The notes beneath the pieces were generated by a model. That model did not search any database, was not told the origin of the DNA, and saw nothing but the letters and a program-made list of their open reading frames with translations. The translations under genes and the position numbers were made by a program. From assembly GCA_037501455.1 (NCBI GenBank), contig CM074862.1, positions 86,389,501 through 86,453,500 on the forward strand: a DNA stretch of 64,000 nucleotides. Reading direction: 5' to 3'. This document shows, piece after piece, positions 10,166 through 20,028 of the stretch (the stretch's first letter is position 1; each line of letters opens with the position of its first letter). This DNA comes from Lantana camara (Eukaryota > Streptophyta > Magnoliopsida > Lamiales > Verbenaceae).

Positions 10166-13100
10166 TGTGACACCCCAAACGGAGGATGCCACATCCCCCA
10201 CACTAAGACCCAGATCCGGTCACGAAATGGAAAGTCCATGACCGAATCCGAATCAAAGCGAACGGGAGACCAACTCACACACTAGGCTAGGCGGATCTAA
10301 CTTGACCAAAACTCAGAGTGGGGAAGCAAATAAAACCAACAACAATAGATAGCGGAAGCATTTAAAACAAAACATGCAAAGCAGGTGACCGGTTCAACTA
10401 GCATAGATACCTAATCCCGAATATCAACATAAGGTAATAATCATCAAGTGCCACAAGGTCCGAATGAGAGTGCCACGCAGGGCTACCGAATAGTAAAGTA
10501 TAATCTCAAGTCTACAAGTCAAAGCATAAGTAAAGTGTATGAAAAGACAAATGCAATTAGAAAGACTAGACCGACGAAGTGCAACTCAAAGGACTCACTT
10601 CCGCCTAGCGAACGCCAACAACCTGCAACTAAAAGTGTAAATGAGGGGTCAGTCAACTTGACCGAGTGAGGGGGCTATCGCATACCCACAATATATATAT
10701 AACATAGCACATTTCAGAAGGGTGGACTCGTGAACCGGAGATAGGTGTTGCATACCAAAGACATTTCCAAAAGTACCCAAAAGATAGTTATAAGTATAAG
10801 TTTTTAGAAAACATTTCAGAACTCTATCTCGATTCATGATTCCCAGACATAACAGATCACATGCTCGGCGAGTACGAGCTTCCAACCTTTACTCCTCAGA
10901 ACATATCAAAACATAAATACAGAAATCAATCCAACCGTCACACCAATGATGGAGGAGATGTACCGTCTCCAAACCATCCATAACAGACAAACCCTCAAGG
11001 GGTAGCGAACCCACAAGAGTCCTCCCCGGCTGTACACCGAAGGCTCAAGATATCATACCTCCCCTATCTCCCTGAGTCGCGCAATGATATCTCAAATGGA
11101 GACTATGTACAGGCCGAGCCCTGACGGCCCTATACCGTCCCAGGGATTCCTTACCCATAGCTCCTCGGATCCACATACATACATACATACAGATGCCAAT
11201 ATTTCATGGCCAACTCGCTACAGAAACATAACATAACATAACTTTTCAAAACCGCTTACATATGCTTTCATATCTAATTTTCCAAAACAGAGTTGATTCA
11301 CAAGGTCATAAACATATCATATCCAACACATACGTATTTATAATAGATATACTCGCATGCAAGGGTTGAAATCAGCATATTAAGGCCATAGGTCGCGTAA
11401 CTATACAAAATCCTAAACCTCATCTCGTAGTAGTAGAGTCTGAGAGTGTGAAGGGCCAAACACTCTAAACCTCGGGCTCACCGGCACCACCAAACTCTGT
11501 GACAAGACATACGAAAGCCCAAACTTAGACTCTACATGAACCAAGTAAGATGCACGGTGTACCAAGAGATGAATGATATGGAAAATGGAATGAAGTGTAC
11601 ACATAGGTCACATAGCATAGTTCACATATTCCCCCAAATCATGCAATTAACGAAGCATTTAGGTTTGATAATGCATTATGGAATGATATGAGTCACATAG
11701 GTCACGTGGCATAACATAGGATAAGCTCTCATACAAAATTATTCAATTAAAATGAAGTATTAAAGTTTAGAACATAAATTAAAGTCATATCATTAATATT
11801 TAAAATAATGCATTTTAATCATAAAAAAATAAATAATAAAAAGGAAGAGATCGAGATTCACATAAATCATTCGATCAAATGAAGTATTATAATCTAAGAA
11901 TGCAAAGAAATGGCATACTGTAGCAATTGGACATTTATATTTAAATTCAAGAATTTAATTAGTTCCTATGTTAAATATTCCCAAGGCACACAACAACGCT
12001 TAAAATGTTCAAAGCACGCAGCAGGGCAATGTACTTCAAATTTCGTGTGAGACAAAATTCCAAACAAAATTATCAAGTTTGCTAGGCACAACTCACGCGG
12101 CCCAGCCCTCAATTTGCATTTATTGTATCTCAAAGGTAATGGCATCAATAATTGTTAATTTCAAGAATCATATTATCCAATTTCATGAAAGGAAGGCAAA
12201 AGGGGCACGTGAACAGAGATGTTTTAATGCTACTCCAAATTTGAATTCCAAGTAATCATTGCTACCATTAAATAAGAAGATATGCTGGCACTTGTTATTA
12301 AATTCTAATCCCTATTCTTTGATTCAACCAATCTTCTTATTTTTCTTACTTCCAAGTGTAATGACAGCAAAGATGAGTTACTTAGGCATGTTAACTTTTA
12401 ATTTCCAAACTTGTTAATATATATACCACAATCCGATACTTACACCAGCCAAGTTTAAATAATTCCCAGCAAATCATCACGGCTCCCTAGGCCTACTCAC
12501 GCAGCAATTTGGTTTTCAACTTTAGTACACCTATCCAACATTATTAAATCCAAAAACACGAGAACTGAAGGTTTGAAATTGTATCATTTCGTTCAGATCT
12601 CCAAATTCCATTTTCAAGTAATCATTACGGTTTCCTGGTGTAAATAATACAAAATGTGACTTTATATTTATGCAATTCATCTCCAGAAATTACATATTTT
12701 GACGGGAATCACGTACAAGGCATAGAACAAACTGCAGCAACCCAAACATTTCTTGTCTCAAAATACATGATTACAACATGGAGGATCCATATTCATGCTC
12801 AAACAACCAGAGATAGAAATTAAATTCAAATCAAGGAAAATATGTGACTTACCTTGTCTTATGAAGGAGTGAGAAATCAAGGAATATGAGCTCTTAGAAT
12901 GAAAGATGGTTCAAGTCTTGATCTTCTCTTGAAATTTCTCCATAATTCTCTTGGAAGCTAACTTGTGTGGTTTGAAATGAAATGAAAAGGGAATAAAGCT
13001 ATTTATAAGGTGGCTAATAGTTTTAGGTCAAGGTTAGGGTTTCCAAGATATAATATGAGGCTAAAGGCTTGAATAGGATTTGGGCTCAAATAAATGACCT

Positions 13101-13529
13101 TTGGCCCAATAAGTCACAATTAAAAGGTTTAAAGTCTAAATGGTTTCCGAAAAATATAAAATAAATTTCGTGGGACCCGAATCACCGAATCAAGTCCAAT
13201 GGTGGTGTCGGAATTCGAATTCGAATTCCCGAGCTCATATTGGTCCCTAATGACCCAAACTTACCCAATTCAAGTTAGGCCCAAAACACACAAATAGGTC
13301 CAAGTCCTATTTAAATCCAACTTCAATAATTAATTTAAATTCATCCAAGTTCCATTCTCAAGTTGTCATGCAAGAATTCATATTTTACCATTTTGGATTT
13401 TGGTCAATTAAGTCACATTTTCAATCAAAGTTGGAATTAAACACATAAAAGAGAATTAAATCACATAAGTGCGTAAAGTAAACTCTCTCGTGGCGCATAC
13501 CTATACGATGTATCGGACGGGGCGTCACA
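10166..13529 (-). mobile_element. Solo gypsy LTR (LTR B) with TAATT target duplication
   Basis: This 3364 bp solo LTR lies on the minus strand. Its right end reads GGCGTCACA and its left end TGTGACACCCC, so termini are TG...CA in either orientation. Perfect 5 bp duplications TAATT flank it at 10161-10165 and 13530-13534. No internal domain is present, so it is the product of LTR-LTR recombination. It carries the conserved terminal block and the hairpin (10650-10664, stem CAGTC/GACCG). It lacks the palindrome array seen in LTRs A, C, H and I; instead CACGCAGC or CACGCGGC words recur at 12014, 12092 and 12495. The small frames within are not genes. Confidence 0.92.
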
Positions 13530-13715
13530 TAATTGTTGTTGCTTAATTGTTTTGCTTCCGCACACTCTGAGTTTGTTGTTGTTAGCTCCGCCTAGCATAG
13601 TGAGTGAGTTGGTCTCCCGTTCGCTATGATTCGGATTCGGGTACAAACTTCCCATTTCGTAACTGGATCTGGGTCTTAGTACGGGGGATGTGGTCCCTAC
13701 GTTCGGGGTGCTACA
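13530..13715 (+). mobile_element. 3' end of LTR D
   Basis: This is the conserved 3'-terminal LTR block: CCGCCTAGC, CCCGTTCGCTAT, CCCATTTCGTA, ACGGGGGATGTGG, ending GGGGTGCTACA at 13715. The following sequence is the interior of a different gypsy element, so LTR D (with whatever lies left of the window) seems to have inserted into that element's pol gene. Confidence 0.8.
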
Positions 13716-14640
13716 AGTTTCTTATGAACTTCCTGTAATATCCTGTTAATCCCAAGAATCCCCTCAAACTCTTCACTGTCTTGGGAGTAGGACAAGTTAC
13801 GATAGCTTGAATTTTGGTGTGACTCAACTGATACACCACCTCTTTCAATGATATGGCTAAGATACTCCACTTGGCTTTTCCCAAAGCTGCATTAGAATCC
13901 CAAGAACAGTTTCCAAGTGTTGAATATGTTCCTGCAGACTCTCACTATATATTAGAATATCATCAAAAAAGACAAGTACAAATTTTCTGAGATATTCTTT
14001 AAGTATATAGTTCATCAGAGATTGAAAAGTTACAGGGGCATTGATTAAGCCAAATGGCATAACTCTGAACTCATATAGGCCTGAGGAAGTAACAAAGGTT
14101 GTCTTAGGTATGTCTTCATTCTTCACCCTGATTTGATGATATCCTGACCTAAGATCAATCTTAGAGAAGATAGTGGCTTTCCCAGGTTCATCCAAGAGTT
14201 CGTCAACAAGAGGTATAGGGTAGCTATCCTCAACTGTCAATGCATTCAACTTTCTATAATCCACACAGAATCTCCATCCACCATCCTTCTTCTTCACTAA
14301 CAGCACTGGTGATGAGAAAGGACTCACACTGGGTTGTATAATCCCATTCTTGAGCATCTCCAGAACTAGCTTCTCAATTCCACACTTCTGAAGATAAGAG
14401 TATCTGTATGAGGTTTATTTGATACTCTTTACTCCAGATTTGAGTTGGATTTGATGGTCATGACTTCTTACATGTGGTAATCCTTTAAGTTCTTTAAATA
14501 AAACCTCATATTCAGACAGCAAAGGTTTGAGTTCATCATGAACATCCAACTCTTCCTTACTCTCTTCAGCTGATACCAGGCATAAACGACTAAGAGATGT
14601 CCTTCCCCTCCTCTTCAGTAGTTTTTGCAACCCTTACCCT
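13716..14640 (-). pseudogene. Reina-like gypsy reverse transcriptase fragment
   Basis: RT of a second gypsy lineage. At 13857-14357 the frame shows [61 protein letters not shown] and the catalytic FFDDILIYS. The frame is broken again at 14358-14414, and 14415-14630 carries the linker upstream of RT. Frames change and stops intervene, so it is a relic. The rest of pol (RNase H, integrase) is cut off at 13715 by LTR D. The wording of the motifs resembles Reina-type chromoviruses with short LTRs; lineage is inferred from style. Confidence 0.85.
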
Positions 14641-15206
14641 GATATCATTCTCAAAGCAGTCTTATTCTTCCCTCCTTGCAGAGTGATTAACTCTTCACCT
14701 TTGAAAGACTTCACTGTCTGTCTATCAAAGTTGAGAGTAATATCACCCAGCTTCCTCAAAGCATCAACCCGTACTACTAAGTCATATCCCCCTAGTCTCA
14801 GCAATCTCACATTTGCCTTAAAATGATGCCCACACATTTCCCACTTGAAATCACTGCACTTGGAATCACAGTGCATCTTCCCTCAAAGGGTTAGTGCACT
14901 CAATATCACATCCAGCTTTCCTAGTTATATCTGGGTCCAGAAATGTGTGTGTGCTCCTAGAATCAATGAGCACAGTCATGTTGTTATTCCCAACTCTCCC
15001 TTGGATTTTAATAGTGTCTGGTGCAGGTCTCCCACTGGCAGCATTAAGAGATATGTGGAACTCGGTATCCTCAGGTCAATAACATCATCATCATTTGTTT
15101 CATCTCTCTCTTCACAGATAATAACAAAGAGCTTTTTGCATCTATGTCCAGGGTGAAACAGCTTATCACAGTTGAAAGAGAGACCCTTCTTCCTCCTGGC
15201 TTCCAT
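14634..15206 (-). pseudogene. Reina-like gypsy protease and zinc-knuckle region
   Basis: Between gag and RT of the same relic. At 14976-15206 a degraded zinc knuckle reads FNCDKLFHPGHRC, missing the first Cys of the usual CX2C. At about 14900-14990 residues corresponding to the protease active-site strand can be seen in another frame (VLIDSRST, with a D-S-R in place of D-S-G). At 14634-14876 the downstream protease half reads LLRLGGYDLVVRVDALRKLGD, where G-x-D-W-L has changed. Multiple frameshifts and substitutions make it non-functional. Confidence 0.75.
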
Positions 15207-16060
15207 TTTCTGATTGGTGGGTGTTTATCAGAGTTGGAAGAGTTAGGTTTCTTCATACTCTGTTCCTCAATACCAGTTTTCACATTCCAATTCTTATTCC
15301 TAGATTTTGCAGATTTTCCCATAGCATCCAACAACCGTTGTTGCTTCTTAGCACAATGAATGGCCTTCTCTAATGTAGGTGGAGCTATCATCTCTACCAT
15401 CTAACTGATCTCCTCTTTTAACCCACTGATATAGCTTTTAATAGAATAATCTTCAGTGAGTGATCTATTGTGATTAAACATAAAAGATTTCAGTTATTCA
15501 AATTTCAGTGTATCTTCCACTGATCTTTCTTGGCTAAGCTTATTAAACTGGCCAATAATGTTACTCTCCATTTGCGTTGAGAATCTCTCTGAAACTAGAC
15601 TAGAGAATGTATCCCACGTTATATTCTCCTCCCATCAACATAATCCAAAAACCAATTGTCTGCTTCACCCTCCATGTGCATCGTAGACAACACAATTTTC
15701 TCATAATCACTCATGAGATTAAACTGAAAATACTTAGAACATTTCCTAATCCATTGTCTAAGCTCACTGCCAGTGAATCTAAGAAACTCAAGCTTGTTCC
15801 TAAGATTAGTATTTCCAGTTACCTTATTCATTTTGAGTGCAGGAGTTGGAAGGATTCCCCCATCACCATAGAGCCTATTAGAGGATATCATCGGATCTGC
15901 AGAGCTGCTGGTCTCCTTCCCCTTTCCCAAGTTTTACAGAGCTCTAGCAATCTCCTCCAACTGTGTTTTCATGGCGTCCTGACCTTCCTTGAGCTCCTTA
16001 GTTGTTGCTTCGAGCTCATCAATCCTCGTGGTATTGTTCTTAGCCATTTGCGCCCAAGAA
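15207..16060 (-). pseudogene. Reina-like gypsy gag fragment
   Basis: Gag of the same relic. The best frame is 15619-15930 (LEFLRFTGSELRQWIRKCSKYFQFN, STMHMEGEADNWF), which matches the capsid start of short-LTR plant chromoviruses. An N-terminal segment with coiled-coil character (KNNTTRIDELEATTKELKEG) begins at an ATG near 16046 and runs into a stop before 15930. The remainder at 15071-15619 is in several frames. Confidence 0.8.
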
Positions 16061-16064
16061 ACTC

Positions 16065-16086
16065 GCCAACCGTGCTCTGAGTCCAC
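16065..16086 (-). other. Degenerate tRNA-Met-type primer-binding site
   Basis: On the minus strand TGGACTCAGAGC lies one base after the LTR end TCTGTTAACA. The usual initiator-Met site is TGGTATCAGAGC; three bases differ. Position between LTR and gag is as expected. Confidence 0.6.
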
Positions 16087-16450
16087 TGTTAACAGAGTAG
16101 CTACTACCCAGATTAAGATTAGATAATATGGCTAAAAAATGGATCAATTTCACACACATTCAGTATTAGTTTGAAGCTTGAAGAAGAAGAAATGAATATA
16201 TACAGAGAGAGATAGCCGAGAAATGAGATTAATTGATGCCAAAATCTGAGCTACAAAGGTTACAAATACTGGTCCCAAAACTCAGTAACAAACTCCCCTA
16301 CCGCAGGGCCAATAACAGCACGACACGTGCAACCCAAAATTCAAAATAACAACTTAATTCTTCAAGGAAAAACAAGATACTGAAAGAAAACGACATCGTA
16401 ACGAAAAGGCGAAATTCTCCCAACTAAAAGAAGCGTGATACGTTTTCTTA
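16087..16450 (-). mobile_element. 5' LTR of the Reina-like relic (outer end uncertain)
   Basis: The inner end is fixed by TGTTAACA next to the primer-binding site. The outer end is not certain: no clean TG start or target duplication is visible because the partner LTR is outside the window. A length of about 0.35-0.45 kb fits this lineage. Confidence 0.5.
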
Positions 16451-16904
16451 AAACGTAACCCCCAAAACTTTAACTCATGCAATGTTGCCTTACTTCCCTG
16501 CACTTGACCAACCTTCAAAACTGCTGCTATCATAACACAGTTTCAAAACCGGAAGTTCATACAGACCTGGAGGCTTCACCTGTGGTGGTGGTGGTGGAGG
16601 GCCCGGAGGCGCGAATGGTGGTGGCGGAGGCGCGAGTGGTGGGCTTGGCCGGTGGAACGATGTTGGGACTTGGGTCGGCTGAGGAAAAAGATTTGGATGC
16701 TTTGGGAGTTGGGACTTTGGGTTTTCTTAGAAATCTGAAGTGAGAGGAGCTTGAAAAGATTGAGAAAGTCAATGATGTTAATTATCTTTTTTGGTTCCAA
16801 TAATGTTAATTATCTAATCGTTTAGTTTATTTATAATATATTACAATATATTAATATTTTATTGATTGTTTTTCTTTTGAAATTTTATATTTATTTACAA
16901 CTCT
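16451..16904. other. Unassigned stretch with a Pro-rich (minus) or Gly-rich (plus) coding-like patch
   Basis: Around 16560-16740 the GC content is higher, and one minus-strand frame is strongly proline-rich (repeats of PPP with A, F and Q). No start, splice context or known domain supports a gene; it could be a scrap of a proline-rich protein gene. The rest, to 16904, is AT-rich. Confidence 0.3.
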
Positions 16905-16913
16905 ATTAACGTT

Positions 16914-17309
16914 GGGAAAAAGATTTTTTGTCATTCGAACTATGCCCGTTTTTGCAATTTACTATCCAAACAATTTTTCATTGCAAACCGCCATCCAACC
17001 TTTGCATTTTTGATAAAACGCCATCTAAACCATTTTTTTGGGTGGTTTTGGGAAAAAAAAATTGACACGTGGCCTTTTCCTAAAACATACACGTCGGACC
17101 AAACCACCATCTAAACCATTTTTTTGGGTGGTTTTGGGAAAAAAAATTGACACGTGACATTTTCCTAAAACATACACGTCGGACCAAACCACCTTCAGAT
17201 GGAGTTTTGTCACAAATGCAAAGGTTGGATGTCGGTTTGCAATGAAAAATTGTTTTGATGATAAATTACAAAAATGGGCATAGTTCGGATGGCAAAAAAT
17301 TTTTATCCC
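16914..17309. mobile_element. Mutator-type MITE with internal duplication
   Basis: 396 bp with terminal inverted repeats starting GGGAAAAAGATTTTTTG / GGGATAAAAATTTTTTG and extending about 45 bp through GAACTATGCCC. It is flanked by 9 bp duplications ATTAACGTT (16905-16913) and ATTAATGTT (17310-17318), which differ by one C/T change. Nine bp duplications point to the Mutator superfamily. An internal segment of about 85 bp occurs twice in tandem (about 17022-17106 and 17109-17190). Related copies are at 19430-19737 and 62770-63078. Confidence 0.9.
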
Positions 17310-17318
17310 ATTAATGTT

Positions 17319-17875
17319 TGAAATTTATACTATTATATTAACTGAGAAAAGCGAATGGAGTGTCATGAATTTTTTTTATTTATTATTATTTATTTTTTTT
17401 CACTAGTATAATGTGTGAGTTAATTCATATTTAAAAATATGTTAACTCTTCTTTTCTTTCACCTCAATTTATTTTTTTTTTTAACTTTTTAATATTTATT
17501 TTATTTTGTTCCTCATATTTTGTAATTATATTTAATATTATTTTTATTACTATAATATTGTCATAATTATTTATATAATTTAATAAATATAAAATAATAA
17601 TAAAACATATATGATAATTTAATTTTAATAATTAATTAATAATAATTATTTCGTTGCACTGTGCAAAAAATTATTAGTTCCTAATAAAATTGTAAAACCT
17701 CAAATTTTAACTTTTTTTTTTTTTTTTTAATAATTTGACAAGTCACGTTCTTAGATTTGTGTATCTCTCCAATAATTATCAAAATATCAACATACTAGTA
17801 TAATTTTTTTGTAATTTTCGTGTATGGCACGAAATATAAGCTAATATTTACACATCAGAAAACATATCAATATGG
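17319..17875. other. AT-rich intergenic DNA
   Basis: Long A/T runs with no coding frame. Two CACTAGTATAAT or ACTAGTATAAT words (17401, 17793) and a TTGCACTGTGCAA palindrome (17654) hint at Helitron debris, but no element can be delimited. Confidence 0.4.
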
Positions 17876-18711
17876 CCCCGTTTACTTTGGTTTGGCCATG
17901 TTTGTGATTTATCACATGGATTACCACGCGTTTACTTTGCAAGTGTTGCAGACCGTGTGAAAAGGTGTGGACTGTATGTTCCTCGTGTTTGGCCATGCAA
18001 TTTATCACACGCCAATGAGGCTTGTGATGGAGACATGAAATTAGACATGGCTTGGCAATTTATCTCTTTGTCCAAAAGGGCTCAACATTTACAAGGATTG
18101 CCATTGGACATTGATAGAGTCTCTCACCACGCCAAAGAACAATTTTTTATTTTTTTTTTATTCTAACAAAATTACTTGTTTTCTCTCCATAGCAATCCAA
18201 TCGCGCCACCAGGCGTTGCCATCACCGGAGTTGCGGCCGCAACCGCACCACCGCCGACGCCGTAGATACCATCACCAATCCAAGATCTACCTCTATCGTC
18301 ACCACCAGTTCATGCACCACAAGCCAAAATTCGTTTCTGCCGCCGCAACGACCACCACCGCTTTAAGGCCTCTCCCCTAGATCCATTACCTTCGCTTCAA
18401 ATCCGTCACCACCACCACCAGATTCGCACTCCACCACCTTCAAAACTCAGATCCACACCCCACCACCACAAATCTGGATTTGGAATACTCAACCATGCCA
18501 CTACCGCCGCACCACCACCACTAGCTTCATAAGTTTTTTTCTCATAAGTTAATCTATCTTATTTGTGGAAATTATGATTTTTTATTTTGGAAATAAATTA
18601 ATTCTCTTTTGAGTTGTGTGTTTGATTTGATCGAAGAAGTAAGAGAGAGAATCTTGGGTGGGGAAGACAGTGGCTTTTGGTGGCGAAAACGGTTAGGATA
18701 ATCATTGATGG
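17876..18711. other. Intergenic stretch with a GC-rich, coding-like patch and one MITE-like end
   Basis: It opens with GGCCCCGTTTACTTTGG, a sequence typical of one end of PIF/Harbinger or hAT MITEs, but the matching inverted end is not visible. From 18190 to 18530 it is rich in CACC/CCACCG repeats. Frames there (for example 18111-18380) give His/Arg-rich low-complexity peptides with no known domain and are not called as genes. Confidence 0.4.
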
Positions 18712-18721
18712 AATGAATAAT

Positions 18722-19272
18722 GAGTTATTTACACCATACCCCTTGTGTTAGGTGAAATAGGCAAAAAAAAAAAACATGTGTTACAAAAATTAACATGGGA
18801 AACCCTGTGTTTTCAAAATATTTGCATGTCGAACCCTGAAAATTAATTTCTAGTGTTGGTAGAATACTAATTTTGTCTATTTATTGGATGCAAAATAACT
18901 AATTTAACCTTTTATATTCTTATATAGATCATCTCAAATCTCTCTATATTATTTAATACTTTTTTATATGCACCGAAATCCCTTTTTTTATATGCACTAA
19001 AACTCTGTACAAAATAAAAATTGCATGAAGAACCCTATAAATAAGTATAAAAAATGGTATATAGAGAGATGTGAGATGATCTACATGAGAATATAAAAGG
19101 TTAAATTAGTTATTTCGTATCCAATAAATAGAGAAAATTAGTATTCTAGCAATACCAGAAATTTTCAGGGTTCAACATGCAAATATTTTGAAAACACAGG
19201 TTTCCTTTGTAACACAGGGTTTTTTTTTTTACCCATTTCACTTAGCACAAGGGGTTATGGTATAAATAACTC
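18722..19272. mobile_element. Foldback Mutator-type MITE with 10 bp target duplication
   Basis: 551 bp built of two long inverted arms (about 18722-18985 and 19005-19272), starting GAGTTATTT and ending AAATAACTC. Perfect 10 bp duplications AATGAATAAT lie at 18712-18721 and 19273-19282. The arms repeat the words CCTTGTGTTA and ACCCTGTGTTT, also found in the ends of the larger gene-capturing element at 49750-51676, so the two belong to one group. Confidence 0.9.
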
Positions 19273-19429
19273 AATGAATAATTTTTCCTAAAAGAGAATT
19301 AACCGATAAATGCGTATTCTTCAAACTTGGTATGGTAAATAAAGATGGGTTTAATACCTTGAAATGTTCTTTTGGGAAATCTAATTGAGGTTGGAAATCC
19401 AACATCAAAGATGCAACAAATTAATCAAA

Positions 19430-19737
19430 GAGAAAAGAAATTTTTGCCATTCGGACTTTGCGTATTTTTGCAATTTACCATCTCGGACAATTTTCATTGT
19501 AAATCGCCATCTGAACTTTGCATTTGTAACAAACCGCCATCTTTTGGTGGTTTTGGTGAAAATACAATTGACGTGGTGCATTTCTAAACATGCCACTTGT
19601 CAAGTTTTTTGGCCAAAACCACCAAAAAAAATTTAGATGGCGATTTATTAACAATACAAAGTTCAGATGACGGTTTGCAATGAAAGTTGTTTAAGATGGT
19701 AAACAGCAAAAACGGCATGACAATTTTTTTTTTTCTC
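19430..19737. mobile_element. Mutator-type MITE, second copy
   Basis: 308 bp, starting GAGAAAAGAAATTTTTGCC and ending inverted (TTTTCTC), with perfect 9 bp duplications TTAATCAAA at 19421-19429 and 19738-19746. Internal words (CCATTCGGACTTTGC, CCGCCATC, GGTGGTTTTGG) match the copy at 16914-17309. Confidence 0.9.
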
Positions 19738-19746
19738 TTAATCAAA

Positions 19747-20028
19747 TTCATAATCTTTAACATAGCTCCAACTCACTCCAGCTCTAAGATTCCCAGATTT
19801 AAGATTCATTTATTTTTTTAGTTTGATTTCCGAACCGAATCAAACCCAACCTTTTCATTGGTTCGGTTTAACCATATGGGCTACAATCACCCATATTTCA
19901 GGAGGTCTAACTTCCTCTTAAAACATCACATCGCATTATAAGAAGGCATAAAATATACATTTCGCCATATTTCTGTCACGTACAGAAACCTGTAGGAAAA
20001 CAAAAAGAAGAGAAACTGCAGAGAAGAA
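19747..20028 (+). promoter_or_regulatory. Upstream region and 5' leader of the UCH gene
   Basis: About 280 bp separate the MITE from the start codon. A weak TATA-like CATAAAATATAC sits at about 19948-19959, roughly 70-80 bp before the ATG, which would give a 5' leader of about 40-50 nt. The MITE therefore lies within the likely proximal promoter. Confidence 0.45.

Noticed and set aside
17876..18711. A complete PIF/Harbinger MITE starting GGCCCCGTTTACTTTGG
   Set aside because: No inverted partner end or 3 bp duplication could be found downstream.
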